NCBI RefSeq assembly: GCF_020524085.2
Contig: NZ_CP129016.1
Coordinates: forward strand, 2,226,001-2,290,000
DNA length: 64,000 nt
Origin: Halobacillus litoralis
Lineage (GTDB): Bacteria; Bacillota; Bacilli; Bacillales; Halobacillaceae
Reading direction: 5' to 3'
The translations under genes were made by a program, and so were the position numbers. Positions 8,573-18,489 of the stretch are shown here, piece after piece (position 1 is the first letter of the stretch; each line of letters begins with the position of its first letter). The notes under the pieces are model-generated. The model had not been told where the DNA came from. It did no database searches and was given only the letters and a program-made list of their open reading frames with translations.

Positions 8573-10906
8573 ATGGTCATGACTCAACAATCGCTCTTTC
8601 AAGATTCGAATGAAGAACGTCCGTACGTCAAAGGGGAATTGAGTCGGATGATTTTTCATAATGAATCCGAGCACTTTTCGATCGCTTCCATTAATGTTAA
8701 GGAAACAAATGAAGTTTTCGAGGAAAAGTCCCTTGTGATCAAAGGGCATTTTTCTCCTTTGGAAGAAGGCGAAACGTATATGTTTTATGGAGAATTCAAA
8801 AACCATAAGAAATTCGGGCTGCAATATGAGGTCGACATGTACAATCGTGTCCTGCCTGAAACGAAAGATGGAATCGTCCTTTACTTGTCCAGCGACCTTT
8901 TTCACGGCATCGGAAAAAAAACGGCCGAACGAATCGTAGATGAGTTAGGAGAACAAGCGATATCGAGGATACTGGAAAACCGTGATGTGCTGGACACTGT
9001 TCCAAAGCTCCCTAAAGAAAAAGCGGATCAACTATATGAAGCCTTAAAAGAGCATCAAGGGTTCGAGCACGTCATGATTCATTTGTCCCAATATGGATTT
9101 GGTTTGAAGCTTGCTCAGAAAATTTATGAAGCCTTTAAGGATCAAACGATGGCCATCATTGAAGAGGACCCTTATCAGCTCGTCTTCCATGTGGATGGTT
9201 TTGGTTTTCATCGAGCGGATGAAATGGCGAAGATGCAGAACCTTTCCCATGATCATCCCACAAGGATTCGGGCGGCGTGTTTGTATATGATGCAAAAAAG
9301 TATGAGTGCGGGTCATGTTTATTTACCTACAGAAGAGTGTCTCGTCCAGGTTGAACAGCTTTTGAATCAGGGTTCCGATCCGGCCATTACTTTTGAACAG
9401 CTATCTGAGCAAATGATCCACCTTGGTGAGGAACGTTTTGTGTATATTGAAGAGGAACGTATCTACCTTCCGACACTATATTTTGCCGAAAATGGCTTTT
9501 GTGGTCATGTGGATCGTATTCAAGAAAAAGAGGTTGATGCAGCCCATACACAGGCAGATTTGATGAAAATCATCGGGGATCTGGAAGAAGAGGAAGCGAT
9601 GAGCTATGGGGAAGATCAGTTCACTGCCATCGAAAAAGCTCTTCATTCCAAATTGATGATTTTAACAGGTGGACCGGGAACGGGGAAAACTACAGTTATT
9701 AAAGGAATCATCCATACGTATGCAGAATTGAACGATCTTTCTATTGATCCCGGAGATTATGATAGTGACAAGCCATTTCCATTCGTTCTTGCAGCACCTA
9801 CAGGGAGAGCGGCAAAAAGGATGACAGAATCGACGGGGCTTCCGGCAAGCACTATCCACCGTTTGCTTGGGTGGGATGGGCATGACTCCTTTGAACGCAA
9901 TCAGAACAACCCACTGGAAGGGAGTGTATTGATCATCGATGAGTTTTCGATGGTCGATATTTGGCTTGCTAACCAGTTGTTCCGTGCCATTCCTGATGAT
10001 ATGCAGGTCTTGCTAGTGGGAGACGAAGACCAACTGCCTTCGGTAGGGCCTGGCCAGGTGCTTGCTGACCTCCTGGCTTCTCACACGCTTCCTTCTGTGA
10101 AGTTAACAGAAGTCTATCGTCAAAAGGAAGGTTCGAAAATCATCCAGCTTGCTCATGAAATAAAAAAGGATGCTTGTACTTCTGCCTCTCTTGAAAAGGA
10201 TCATGATTTCAACTTTATCCCAGCAAGAGAACACCAGTTAAGTGATCTCGTGACAAACATTGTTCAAAAAGCGTTGGACAAGGGGAATGACTTGAAAGAT
10301 ATTCAAGTACTTGCGCCGATGTACCGTACAGACGTGGGGATTCATAAGTTAAATGAAAGCATCCAGCAGACGGTCAATCCGAAAAGTAAACAAAAACGCG
10401 ACTTGAGGCACTTCGATGTGACCTATCGAAAAGGGGATAAGGTCATCCAATTGGTAAATCAGCCGGAAGATGGTGTTTACAATGGAGATATCGGTGAGAT
10501 TGTAGCGATTTTCCGAGCGGAAGAAAACGTCGATGGCGTTGAGCAGGTAGTCGTCGATTTTGAAGGAAAAGAAGTAGTTTATCCAAAAAAAGACTTGAAC
10601 AGTATTATGCACGCCTATTGTACATCCATCCATAAATCACAAGGTAGTGAGTTTTCCATCGTTATTCTGCCAATCGTAAGAAGTTACCGTAGAATGTTGA
10701 GAAAGAATCTAATTTATACGGCTATTACAAGATCCAAACAGTCTCTCATCATTTGCGGCGACCCTGCCGCTTTTCTTGACGGTGTGGGAACGACCGATAC
10801 AAATACGAGATATACCAGGTTGAAAGAGAAACTCCAGGAAGAATCAGCGCCTGAAGTGGACACAGAAGAAGAGGAAGAGCAGTTGTCACCATATGATTTT
10901 ATGTAG
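8573..10906 (+). CDS. recD2: ATP-dependent DNA helicase RecD2
   Basis: SF1B 5'-3' DNA helicase of RecBC-less type, involved in mismatch repair and fork maintenance in Bacillus. The 777 residues include an N-terminal OB-like domain and helix-hairpin-helix motifs (LFHGIGKKTAERIV near residue 108). Walker A is GGPGTGKTT at about 366-374, Walker B IIDEFSMVD near 455, then GDEDQLPSVGPG, and the SH3-like/motif V-VI region contains HKSQGSEF and YTAITRSK. A short Glu-rich tail ends the protein. GAGGAG lies four bases before ATG 8573; ATG 8579 is an alternative start. Confidence 0.96.
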   Translation: MVMTQQSLFQDSNEERPYVKGELSRMIFHNESEHFSIASINVKETNEVFEEKSLVIKGHFSPLEEGETYMFYGEFKNHKKFGLQYEVDMYNRVLPETKDGIVLYLSSDLFHGIGKKTAERIVDELGEQAISRILENRDVLDTVPKLPKEKADQLYEALKEHQGFEHVMIHLSQYGFGLKLAQKIYEAFKDQTMAIIEEDPYQLVFHVDGFGFHRADEMAKMQNLSHDHPTRIRAACLYMMQKSMSAGHVYLPTEECLVQVEQLLNQGSDPAITFEQLSEQMIHLGEERFVYIEEERIYLPTLYFAENGFCGHVDRIQEKEVDAAHTQADLMKIIGDLEEEEAMSYGEDQFTAIEKALHSKLMILTGGPGTGKTTVIKGIIHTYAELNDLSIDPGDYDSDKPFPFVLAAPTGRAAKRMTESTGLPASTIHRLLGWDGHDSFERNQNNPLEGSVLIIDEFSMVDIWLANQLFRAIPDDMQVLLVGDEDQLPSVGPGQVLADLLASHTLPSVKLTEVYRQKEGSKIIQLAHEIKKDACTSASLEKDHDFNFIPAREHQLSDLVTNIVQKALDKGNDLKDIQVLAPMYRTDVGIHKLNESIQQTVNPKSKQKRDLRHFDVTYRKGDKVIQLVNQPEDGVYNGDIGEIVAIFRAEENVDGVEQVVVDFEGKEVVYPKKDLNSIMHAYCTSIHKSQGSEFSIVILPIVRSYRRMLRKNLIYTAITRSKQSLIICGDPAAFLDGVGTTDTNTRYTRLKEKLQEESAPEVDTEEEEEQLSPYDFM

Positions 10907-10917
10907 GAGGGAACGTT

Positions 10918-11730
10918 TTGGCTCATTCTATTGGGTTGTCTGGAAGTACCATCTTGTCCCATCGTGACCGGTTTCCAGAGCTGTTTGATAAAGGATTGCC
11001 TCATGTGGAAATAGGAGAGTTTGGGGACAGAGATTCCTACCTCTCCTTTTTGAGTTTAGCCAGAGAGAACAAAGTTAGTTTTGGTATTCATGTTCCTCAC
11101 TTCAGAGAAAACAGCAAGTATGACCTTTTAGAAGAAGTGAAAATGGAACCGTCCCATGCGAGGAAATTGTTTGTAAAGGAAGTGCAGGAAGCGGCTCGAT
11201 CAGGGGCTTCCTATGTCCTTGTTCATTTTCCTTACTTCAAAGCTGAGGCGGAGTTTACGCACGAAAAGATAGAGGAAGGATTGCAGTTTTTACATCACTT
11301 ACAGGAATTGTATGGAATTCCGATTGTGTGTGAACCAAAACTCGGCCAAAATAAATCACCTGCAGGCATTCAGTACTTGTATGATTTTCCTATGAAACTC
11401 TGGGAAAAATACGGGCTGAGTATTTGTATCGATATCGGAGATTATAGGATTGCAGTGGGAGACAAGTGGAGAGAGTATATCGAACCGCTTCTTCCATTTA
11501 CAAAAGTCGTACATATGCATAACGTCCGTTTCACTGATGAAGGGTATATTTGGAGACCCATTCACCCGAATTTTGAAAAACAAGGCACGGCCTTTGATAT
11601 GGCGCCTTGTATAGAGCTTCTGGCTAAGGGCAGGGACAAATATTTCATACTCGAGCACACCCCGCACACAAATCCTTCTGAAGAAGATGTCGATGAAGGG
11701 ATCGAATGGGTTACCCAACAACTCAAGTAA
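10918..11730 (+). CDS. Xylose-isomerase-like TIM-barrel protein
   Basis: The 270-residue protein resembles sugar phosphate isomerase/epimerase or AP endonuclease 2-type TIM barrels. Strand-end blocks are VEIGEFGD, FGIHVPHF, YVLVHFPYF, IPIVCEPKLGQN, LSICIDIGDYRI, KVVHMHNVRF and YFILEHTPH. Candidate metal ligands are the Glu, Asp and His residues in CEPK, CIDIGD, MHNV and LEHT. The start is TTG at 10918, seven bases after AGGAGG. It follows recD2 by 11 bases and is probably co-transcribed. The substrate is unknown and I do not recognise a named orthologue. Confidence 0.75.
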   Translation: MAHSIGLSGSTILSHRDRFPELFDKGLPHVEIGEFGDRDSYLSFLSLARENKVSFGIHVPHFRENSKYDLLEEVKMEPSHARKLFVKEVQEAARSGASYVLVHFPYFKAEAEFTHEKIEEGLQFLHHLQELYGIPIVCEPKLGQNKSPAGIQYLYDFPMKLWEKYGLSICIDIGDYRIAVGDKWREYIEPLLPFTKVVHMHNVRFTDEGYIWRPIHPNFEKQGTAFDMAPCIELLAKGRDKYFILEHTPHTNPSEEDVDEGIEWVTQQLK

Positions 11731-11750
11731 TGTATGAATCTCATTATCGT

Positions 11751-11785
11751 GGACATACTATTTGGTAAAAAAAAGGAGTATGTCC
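11751..11785 (+). promoter_or_regulatory. Inverted repeat overlapping a ribosome binding site
   Basis: GGACATACT at 11751-11759 is a perfect 9-base match to AGTATGTCC at 11777-11785. The right arm covers the end of the AAAGGAG Shine-Dalgarno (11772-11778) and abuts the ATG of the small zinc-ribbon gene. In RNA it could fold into a hairpin that limits translation of that gene. It has no T-run and is not a terminator. Confidence 0.5.
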
Positions 11786-11786
11786 G

Positions 11787-11963
11787 ATGAGATGTCCGAA
11801 CTGCAATAATAAGAACCTTGGGAAAATCGGTAACGAACAATACTATTGTTGGAATTGTTGCCTGGAACTAACGATTGAAGATGGGAAAATGAATATCAAC
11901 CAAATTGAGGAAGATGGCAGTTTAAGTTCTTTGAATGATATTTTTTATCAGCAAGGATCTTGA
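11787..11963 (+). CDS. Small zinc-ribbon protein
   Basis: A 58-residue protein beginning MRCPNCNNKNLGKI, with a second cysteine pair in YYCWNCCLEL. The CxxC-x15-CxxC spacing (CPNC, then CWNC) is that of a compact zinc ribbon. The rest is acidic (EDGKMNINQIEEDGSL). Small zinc-ribbon proteins occur near this place in other Bacillaceae, but I do not know a function. AAGGAG lies eight bases before the ATG. The stop is six bases before the AI-2E permease gene, so the two are likely co-translated. Confidence 0.75.
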   Translation: MRCPNCNNKNLGKIGNEQYYCWNCCLELTIEDGKMNINQIEEDGSLSSLNDIFYQQGS

Positions 11964-11969
11964 TGATTC

Positions 11970-13037
11970 ATGAGTGATCGCTCCTCTAAATGGTTGCGGA
12001 GATTCACCATCTTTTTTATTATCTTACTTTCTCTCTTATTGCTAGCCTGGTTGTTTCCATATTATGACGGTGTCCTCATCGTCATGGGTAAAGTACTCTT
12101 GCCATTTTTGCTCGCTCTCGTTTTGTCTCTTTTGCTGCATCCACTCGTCCACGCGATTGAGGATCTTGGCCTATCCCGTACGGTCAGCATACTTGTGATT
12201 TTTGTGCTGTTCTTTTCGTTGACGGCCTTTGGACTGTATAAAGGGATTCCACGTTTGCTTGATCAATTGAAACTTCTGAATGAGCATTTGCCTTATTTGG
12301 TTGAGTCCTATCAAAATTGGACAAAGCAGCTTTATGCCCAAACAGAAAAGTTACCGGATGGTCTGCATCATGAAGTGGATGCCCGTTTTGCAAGCTTTGA
12401 AGAATGGGTGAGCGGAAGAGTGCTAGCCCTACTAGCTGGTCTTAGCGGGATTTTTAACATGATTGTTCTTCTGGCTGTTGTGCCTGTGATGACCTTTTAT
12501 TTTCTGAAGGACTATAAGAGCATAGGAAAAACTCTAGTTTTTTTACTTCCTTCTAAATGGCACGAGGAGTCCAAGCGATTGGTTAGAGAGTTGAATCATT
12601 CTCTAGGAGGCTATATTCGAGGGCAGCTATTGATCAGTTTATTTGTTGGTGTATTAGCTACCGCGGGTTTTTGGTTGATTGATCTACCTTACCCCTTGGT
12701 TTTAGGTTTAATTGCCGGCCTGACCAATATCATTCCCTATTTTGGTCCTCTTCTTGGAGCGGGGCCTGCCGTTATTGTTGCTCTTACTGTCAGTGTGAAT
12801 ACACTCCTTCTTACATTAGCTGTCGTTCTGATCATTCAATTGGTTGAAGGAAATCTCCTTTCTCCGTATATCATGGGTAAGAGTATCCATATCCACCCCT
12901 TGTTCATCATCCTGGCCTTACTAGTGGGCGGAGAGGTGGCCGGGATCCCCGGACTGATTTTGGCGGTTCCTGTATTGACTTGTTTGAAAGTAGTGGCGTC
13001 TGAAATCCGTACAGGAAGGTTAAATATTGACAGATGA
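11970..13037 (+). CDS. yrrI: AI-2E family transporter (YrrI-like permease)
   Basis: A 355-residue polytopic membrane protein of the AI-2E transporter/PerM family. It has about eight hydrophobic segments: two near the N-terminus, a soluble stretch around residues 90-150 (LLDQLKLLNEHLPYL), then VPVMTFYFLKDYKSI and GLTNIIPYFGPLLGAGPAVIVAL, the family signature. Proteins of this family export small molecules or exchange Na+ and H+, and the substrate here is unknown. It sits upstream of alaS as in B. subtilis. Its last codons contain the -35 box of the alaS leader promoter. Confidence 0.9.
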   Translation: MSDRSSKWLRRFTIFFIILLSLLLLAWLFPYYDGVLIVMGKVLLPFLLALVLSLLLHPLVHAIEDLGLSRTVSILVIFVLFFSLTAFGLYKGIPRLLDQLKLLNEHLPYLVESYQNWTKQLYAQTEKLPDGLHHEVDARFASFEEWVSGRVLALLAGLSGIFNMIVLLAVVPVMTFYFLKDYKSIGKTLVFLLPSKWHEESKRLVRELNHSLGGYIRGQLLISLFVGVLATAGFWLIDLPYPLVLGLIAGLTNIIPYFGPLLGAGPAVIVALTVSVNTLLLTLAVVLIIQLVEGNLLSPYIMGKSIHIHPLFIILALLVGGEVAGIPGLILAVPVLTCLKVVASEIRTGRLNIDR

Positions 13038-13055
13038 ACAACAGTTATCTATAAT
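13027..13055 (+). promoter_or_regulatory. Consensus sigma-A promoter of the alaS T-box leader
   Basis: TTGACA at 13027-13032 and TATAAT at 13050-13055 are separated by 17 bases, a perfect consensus. The -35 hexamer overlaps the final codons of the upstream permease gene. The start of transcription should be near 13062. Confidence 0.9.
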
Positions 13056-13061
13056 TACGCT

Positions 13062-13324
13062 TAGCAAAGACTCTAAGGACGATAGAATACGATGAAGGAA
13101 AAAAGTAGGCAATTTGTTCATGAGCAGAGAGGTGCGTTCCAGGCTGAAAAACGCACTGCATGGAGGTTGTTGAAAGCTATTCCGGAGTGCGGTTAATTCC
13201 CGCCGGGTTCATGCCCCGTTACAGGCATTCAAGCTGATAGACGTGAATTGTCTATAACCAGGGTGGTACCGCGGAAACAAAACCCCGTCCCTGCCGATAC
13301 TAAAGGCAGGGACGGGGTTTTTTT
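13062..13324 (+). promoter_or_regulatory. T-box riboswitch controlling alaS
   Basis: The leader contains the canonical T-box GGGTGGTACCGCGG at 13261-13274, which pairs with uncharged tRNA acceptor ends. A GC-rich terminator follows, with stem AACCCCGTCCCTGCC / GGCAGGGACGGGGTT and a T run ending near 13324. Stem I features lie around 13075-13190, including AGAGAGG and GCTGAAAAACGC. The codon GCT at 13176-13178, in GAAAGCTATTCC, is a good specifier because it encodes Ala and is followed by A. Uncharged tRNA-Ala should therefore stabilise the antiterminator and switch on alaS. Confidence 0.95.
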
Positions 13325-13384
13325 GTTCCTTCGTCGTCCGGAACGGTCTCTATATTAACGATGAAACTGAGGAGGTTATTGAAA

Positions 13385-16021
13385 ATGAAATCATTAACAT
13401 CAGCAGAAGTCCGTCAATTGTTTCTTGACTTCTTTAAAGAGAAGGGACACAGCGTAGAACCAAGTGCGTCACTCGTCCCCCACGAAGACCCTACACTTCT
13501 ATGGATTAATAGTGGTGTAGCAACATTGAAAAAATACTTCGATGGTCGAGTCATTCCTGAAAACCCGCGTATCGTAAATGCACAAAAATCGATCCGTACG
13601 AATGATATTGAAAATGTAGGCTTCACGGCCAGACACCACACCTTCTTTGAGATGCTCGGTAATTTTTCAATTGGAGATTATTTTAAGGAAGAAGCCATGG
13701 AATGGGCCTGGGAATTCCTTACGAGTGAACAATGGATTGGGTTTGATCCAGAAAGGCTATCTGTAACCGTACACCCGGAAGATGATGAAGCTTACCAAAT
13801 TTGGAAAGACAAGATCGGACTAGATGAAGAGCGCATCATCCGCATTGAAGAAAATTTCTGGGATATCGGAGAAGGACCTAGTGGCCCTAACACAGAGATC
13901 TTTTATGACCGTGGAGAAAAATACGGAAATGATGCAAATGATCCAGAACTTTACCCTGGTGGAGAAAATGAACGCTATTTGGAAATTTGGAATCTGGTTT
14001 TCTCTCAGTTCAACCACAACCCTGATGATACTTATACACCACTTCCTAAGAAAAACATTGATACAGGAATGGGTCTTGAGCGTATTGTTTGTGTTATTCA
14101 AGAAACGGAAACGAATTTTGAAACAGATTTATTCCTTCCGATTATTGAAGCGACGGAAAAAATGGCTGACAAAAACTATGGAGACAGCTTCGATACAGAT
14201 GCTTCCTTCAAAGTGATTGCAGACCATATGAGAACCGTGACATTCGCTGTCAGTGATGGAGCTCTGCCTTCGAATGAAGGGCGCGGATACGTGTTGCGTC
14301 GTCTGCTGCGTAGAGCTGTACGGTTTGCAAAGCAGATCGGGATCGACAAACCGTTCATGTATAAACTAGTTCCTGAAGTCTCTAAAATCATGGTCGACTT
14401 TTACCCTGAAGTGAAGGAAAAAGAAACCTTTATTCAAAACGTCATTCAAACAGAAGAAGCGCGTTTCCATGAAACATTGAATGATGGGTTGCAAATTCTT
14501 TCCACCATCATCAAACAAGAGACAGAAAAAGGAAGCAACGTGTTCCCTGGAACGGAGGTCTTCCGTTTATATGATACGTATGGCTTCCCGAAAGAGCTGA
14601 CAGAAGAGTATGTAGCAGAAGCTGGCTTCACGATTGATGAAGAAGGTTTCCAAAGCGAAATGCAAAAGCAGCGGGAGCGCGCACGGAGTGCTCGTCAAAA
14701 GACCGATTCCATGCAAGTACAGGATGGAGTTCTTGGTGACGTTCACGTCGAAAGTGAATTCATCGGATATGACACCCTTCAAGTCGAAACGGAAATTGTA
14801 GAATTGATTAAAGGCAAAGAGTTCAGTGGATATGCAGAAGAGGGCGACACCATTTACCTTTTCCTATCCAAAACTCCTTTCTACGCGGAGAGTGGTGGCC
14901 AGATCGCCGATCGCGGTTTCCTGAGAACTGAATCTGCAGTAGTCGAAGTTACCAATGTCCAAAAAGCGCCGAATGGTCAGCATATGCATGAAGCGGTCGT
15001 TAAACAAGGTTCTGTAGAAAAAGGAGCCACAGTCAAAGCAGAAGTGGATCAAAGTGGACGTTCCTTTATTGTAAAAAACCATACCGCAACACACCTTCTG
15101 CATCAAGCATTGAAAGATGTACTCGGCGAGCATGTCAATCAAGCTGGTTCCCTTGTAGCTCCAGATCGCCTGCGTTTTGACTTTTCACATTTTGGTTCTG
15201 TAACGAACGAAGAAATGGAGAAAATTGAGGCCATCGTCAATGAAAAAGTATGGCAGTCTATTCCGGTCTCCATTGAGCTCAATTCCATTGAAGAAGCTAA
15301 AGCTAAAGGCGCGATGGCCTTGTTCGGTGAGAAATACGGCGACACGGTTAGAGTCGTTCAGGTTGGCGATTACAGCCTTGAGCTTTGCGGCGGTTGTCAT
15401 GTCATGAACACAGCGGAAATTGGCTTGTTCAAGATTATTTCAGAATCCGGAATTGGTGCTGGCACCAGAAGAATTGAAGCTGTCACAGCTAAGGATGCCT
15501 ATTTGTATATGAATGGCAAAGAAGCATTGCTGAAAAAAGCCGGACAGCAGTTGAAAACGAAGCCTGAGCAGGTGCCGGAACGAATTGAAGCTCTTCACAA
15601 AGAAATGAAAGATCTTCAAAAAGAAAATGAATCGCTAAGTGCCAAATTATCAAACATGGAGGCCTCCAATATTCTGGATGAAGTGGAGGAAGTCAATGGT
15701 GTGAAGGTTCTTGCTAAGCAAGTAGATGTGAAAGATATGAATGCTCTCAGAACCATGGTTGATGATCTGAAACAGAAACTGGACTCTGGAATGATCCTTT
15801 TAGCTGCTCCGAATGGAGATAAAGTTCAATTGATTGCAGGAGTATCGAAGGACTTAGTAGAAAAAGGATATCATGCAGGTCAATTGATTAAAGAAGCAGC
15901 TACCCGATGTGGTGGCGGCGGTGGAGGCCGTCCAGACATGGCCCAAGCAGGTGGTAAAGACGCTTCTAAAATTCCAGAAGCACTACAATATGCCAAGGAA
16001 TATGCAAGTCAAAACGCCTAG
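13385..16021 (+). CDS. alaS: Alanyl-tRNA synthetase
   Basis: Class II synthetase charging tRNA-Ala. From the ATG at 13385 the product has 878 residues, the usual size. The start is fixed by AGGAGG nine bases upstream and by the N-terminus [17 protein letters not shown]. Visible parts are the catalytic core ([26 protein letters not shown]), the editing domain zinc ligands (HTATHLLH and [13 protein letters not shown]) and the C-terminal DHHA1 region with a glycine-rich [15 protein letters not shown]. It is controlled by the T-box leader directly upstream. Confidence 0.98.
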   Translation: MKSLTSAEVRQLFLDFFKEKGHSVEPSASLVPHEDPTLLWINSGVATLKKYFDGRVIPENPRIVNAQKSIRTNDIENVGFTARHHTFFEMLGNFSIGDYFKEEAMEWAWEFLTSEQWIGFDPERLSVTVHPEDDEAYQIWKDKIGLDEERIIRIEENFWDIGEGPSGPNTEIFYDRGEKYGNDANDPELYPGGENERYLEIWNLVFSQFNHNPDDTYTPLPKKNIDTGMGLERIVCVIQETETNFETDLFLPIIEATEKMADKNYGDSFDTDASFKVIADHMRTVTFAVSDGALPSNEGRGYVLRRLLRRAVRFAKQIGIDKPFMYKLVPEVSKIMVDFYPEVKEKETFIQNVIQTEEARFHETLNDGLQILSTIIKQETEKGSNVFPGTEVFRLYDTYGFPKELTEEYVAEAGFTIDEEGFQSEMQKQRERARSARQKTDSMQVQDGVLGDVHVESEFIGYDTLQVETEIVELIKGKEFSGYAEEGDTIYLFLSKTPFYAESGGQIADRGFLRTESAVVEVTNVQKAPNGQHMHEAVVKQGSVEKGATVKAEVDQSGRSFIVKNHTATHLLHQALKDVLGEHVNQAGSLVAPDRLRFDFSHFGSVTNEEMEKIEAIVNEKVWQSIPVSIELNSIEEAKAKGAMALFGEKYGDTVRVVQVGDYSLELCGGCHVMNTAEIGLFKIISESGIGAGTRRIEAVTAKDAYLYMNGKEALLKKAGQQLKTKPEQVPERIEALHKEMKDLQKENESLSAKLSNMEASNILDEVEEVNGVKVLAKQVDVKDMNALRTMVDDLKQKLDSGMILLAAPNGDKVQLIAGVSKDLVEKGYHAGQLIKEAATRCGGGGGGRPDMAQAGGKDASKIPEALQYAKEYASQNA

Positions 16022-16084
16022 TTTTTCCTATCGAAGAATTAGGTATATAATAGAGTAAATACTACAAAGTGCGAGGTGACTGTA

Positions 16085-16357
16085 ATGAGTTCAATGGATA
16101 AAACGATGAGGTTCAACTTCTCTGAAGAACCGTTTGATCAAGATGTCCAATCCGTACTACTATCTGTTTACGGAGCATTACAAGAGAAAGGGTACAATCC
16201 GATCAACCAGATTGTCGGATATTTGCTTTCAGGCGACCCTGCATACATTCCTCGTCATCAGGATGCCAGAAACTTGATCCGCAAAATTGAGCGTGATGAG
16301 TTGATTGAAGAACTGGTTAAATCTTACATCAAAGAGAATAAAGAGGGCATTGAATGA
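16085..16357 (+). CDS. ireB: IreB-family regulatory protein (YrzL)
   Basis: The 90-residue protein ([21 protein letters not shown] ... [41 protein letters not shown]) is a clear IreB/DUF965 member. In Enterococcus, IreB is phosphorylated by the PASTA kinase IreK and affects cephalosporin resistance; its role in Bacilli is less clear. The N-terminal Thr before MRFNF is the phosphosite region in the family. The ATG at 16085 is preceded by GAGGTGA; the GTG at 16076 overlaps that site and is rejected. TATAAT at 16046-16051 is a possible -10 box. It overlaps ruvX by four bases. Confidence 0.93.
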   Translation: MSSMDKTMRFNFSEEPFDQDVQSVLLSVYGALQEKGYNPINQIVGYLLSGDPAYIPRHQDARNLIRKIERDELIEELVKSYIKENKEGIE

Positions 16358-16770
16358 AAAAAATAGGATTGGATGTGGGCGAAAAAACGATTGGCATCGC
16401 CATATCGGATGCTTTGGGCTGGACGGCCCAAGGCCTCACCACACTCCGTTGGGACGAGCAGGACTATAATACGGCTAAAGAGCCGTTAAGAGAAGTCATA
16501 CGTGACCATGACGTGACGGAAGCGGTTGTAGGGTTTCCGAAGAATATGAATGGTACGGTCGGCCCTCGCGGAGAAGCGAGCCAGACTTTCGCCTCATGGC
16601 TAGAAGAAGAATTTCATCTCCAAACACATCTTTGGGATGAACGTTTAACAACAATGGCAGCCGAACGCGTGCTGCTGGATGCAGATGTCAGCAGGAAAAA
16701 ACGGAAAAAGGTCATTGATAAAATGGCTGCGGTCATGATTTTACAGAGTTATTTGGATTCGAAACAATAA
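16354..16770 (+). CDS. ruvX: YqgF/RuvX family nuclease
   Basis: RNase H-fold protein of 138 residues, annotated as a putative Holliday junction resolvase and, in E. coli, as the nuclease that matures the 16S rRNA 5' end. The catalytic Asp lies in [15 protein letters not shown] near the N-terminus, then [16 protein letters not shown] and [12 protein letters not shown] (second acidic site), with a late Asp in [18 protein letters not shown]. The ATGA overlap with ireB indicates translational coupling. In B. subtilis the same gene is yrrK. Confidence 0.93.
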   Translation: MKKIGLDVGEKTIGIAISDALGWTAQGLTTLRWDEQDYNTAKEPLREVIRDHDVTEAVVGFPKNMNGTVGPRGEASQTFASWLEEEFHLQTHLWDERLTTMAAERVLLDADVSRKKRKKVIDKMAAVMILQSYLDSKQ

Positions 16771-16783
16771 GGAGGACGTTTAT

Positions 16784-17068
16784 ATGGCACTAGAAAAAGA
16801 AGAACGCATCATCATTCCTGATGAAAATGGGGAAGAGCATTTATTTGAGGTCTTGTTCACATTTGATGTTGAACAAACAGGACATTCTTATATTGCAGTG
16901 GTCCCTGCTGAACAAAAGGATGGGGAAGAAGTAGAAGTCTTTGCCTTCCGTTACGAAGAAAAAGGGAACGAAGAGGATGACCTTGCTCTATTCCAAATCG
17001 AATCCGATGATGAATGGGAAATGGTTGAAGAAATGTTGAACACGTTGACAGATGAAGATTTAACATAA
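16784..17068 (+). CDS. yrzB: DUF1292 family protein (YrzB)
   Basis: A strongly acidic 94-residue protein (IIPDENGEEHLFEVLFTFDVEQTGHSYIAVVPAE ... FQIESDDEWEMVEEMLNTL). This pattern is the DUF1292/YrzB family, which always follows ruvX in Firmicutes but has no established function. AAGGAGG precedes the ATG by seven bases. It closes the ireB-ruvX-yrzB operon and is followed by a terminator. Confidence 0.92.
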   Translation: MALEKEERIIIPDENGEEHLFEVLFTFDVEQTGHSYIAVVPAEQKDGEEVEVFAFRYEEKGNEEDDLALFQIESDDEWEMVEEMLNTLTDEDLT

Positions 17069-17077
17069 TTCCTACCG

Positions 17078-17104
17078 CCTGCAGCGATCAGCTGCAGGCT
17101 TTTC
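17078..17104 (+). terminator. Intrinsic terminator after yrzB
   Basis: CCTGCAGC / GCTGCAGG with a five-base loop GATCA, followed by CTTTTCTT, ten bases past the yrzB stop. Confidence 0.8.
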
Positions 17105-17256
17105 TTATACTCTGAGGTAGAATACGCCTCCATACACCCTCTAATTCCATGGAATGAAACATAAAGAGTCTCTTCCCATTGTAGAAAATTAAGGGAATAT
17201 GTAGAAAGATTCTTTCACTTTATAGTATAATGAACCGGATGAAAGGGGGAAGTCCG

Positions 17257-18381
17257 TTGTCTAATTCTGACTTTAAAAATCAATATAAAAAAAGATTGAA
17301 AAATAGAATAGAGGAAGCGAGTACGGTGAGAAAAATAGTGTCAATCATTCTCACGGTCTTGGTTCTTGCTCTTTTGATCGGCGGGGTTTCCGGCTATTTT
17401 TATGTGAAATCTGCTTTAGAGCCTGTAGAGCCGGAGAATGATAAACAGATCAATGTCGAAATACCTTTGGGATCTTCAACATCTTCGATAGCAAGTATTC
17501 TTGAAGAGAATGAAATCATTAAAAACGATTTAATTTTCCGCTTTTATACTAAATTCAAAAACGAATCCGGTTTCCAAGCGGGAAATTATCAATTTACATC
17601 TTCCATGACGCTGAATGAAATTATTGAGACGTTAAAAACAGGGAAGCTTGTCAAAGAATCTGTGTACAAAGTGACCGTGCCCGAAGGACGTAACCTTGAA
17701 CAGATCGCAGAAGTTTATGCGGAAGATTTACCATTTACTAAAGAAGAATTCATGGAAAAAGTGGATGATGAGGCCTATATTAAAGAAAAGATGTCTGAAT
17801 ATCCTCAGCTATTGACAGAGGATATATTGAACGAAGAAATCCGCCACCCTTTAGAAGGGTATTTGTTTGCTGCTACCTATGACGTCTATGTTGAGGATCC
17901 AACCATTGATCAGATTGTAAAGAAAATGCTGGATCAGACCCAGGCGGTTGTCCTTCCTTATGTCAATCAGATGGGAGACCTTGAAGGGATTGAAAATGTC
18001 CACGATCTCGTCACGATGGCATCCCTTCTGGAAAACGAAGCTCGAACAGCAGAAAGTCGTAAAATGATTTCCGGTGTGTTCCAGAACCGTCTGGATAAAG
18101 ATATGAAGCTTCAAACAGACCCGACCGTGCTTTACGCTCATGGAGAGCATAAAGACCGTGTCTTGTATGAAGATCTTGAAATCGAATCCCCATACAATAC
18201 TTACTATATCACCGGACTGCCTGTCGGACCGATTTCAAACTTCAATGAGAACTCTTTACAGGCAGCTGCTAAACCGAAGGATCATGATTATTTTTATTTC
18301 CTAGCTGATAGTAGTGGAGAAATTCATTACGCCAGTTCACTAGAGGAACATAACCAACTGAAAAATGAGTATATTAATTAA
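17257..18381 (+). CDS. mltG: Endolytic peptidoglycan transglycosylase MltG
   Basis: Membrane-bound YceG-like enzyme that cleaves nascent glycan strands during wall growth. A basic cytoplasmic tail is followed by one transmembrane segment at about residues 28-50. A LysM-like subdomain (VTVPEGRNLEQIAEVYAEDL) and the catalytic domain follow; E259 in LLENEAR is the likely catalytic Glu, and GLPVGPISNFN closes the fold. I place the start at TTG 17257, seven bases after AAAGGGGG, because the in-frame ATG at 17230 overlaps a TATAAT at 17226-17231 that probably is its own -10 box. Total 374 residues. Confidence 0.93.
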   Translation: MSNSDFKNQYKKRLKNRIEEASTVRKIVSIILTVLVLALLIGGVSGYFYVKSALEPVEPENDKQINVEIPLGSSTSSIASILEENEIIKNDLIFRFYTKFKNESGFQAGNYQFTSSMTLNEIIETLKTGKLVKESVYKVTVPEGRNLEQIAEVYAEDLPFTKEEFMEKVDDEAYIKEKMSEYPQLLTEDILNEEIRHPLEGYLFAATYDVYVEDPTIDQIVKKMLDQTQAVVLPYVNQMGDLEGIENVHDLVTMASLLENEARTAESRKMISGVFQNRLDKDMKLQTDPTVLYAHGEHKDRVLYEDLEIESPYNTYYITGLPVGPISNFNENSLQAAAKPKDHDYFYFLADSSGEIHYASSLEEHNQLKNEYIN

Positions 18382-18391
18382 CATGTTTTTT

Positions 18392-18431
18392 GAAGGAATG
18401 CAAAAAGATACTCGCATTCCTTCTTTTTTTT
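18392..18431 (+). terminator. Intrinsic terminator after mltG
   Basis: GAAGGAATGC / GCATTCCTTC stem with a 12-base loop and an eight-T tail, ten bases past the mltG stop codon. Confidence 0.88.
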
Positions 18432-18489
18432 ATGTTAAAATAGTGGGGTTGTAAATCGGATGTAAAAATGATGGGAAGGGTGAAAACCG

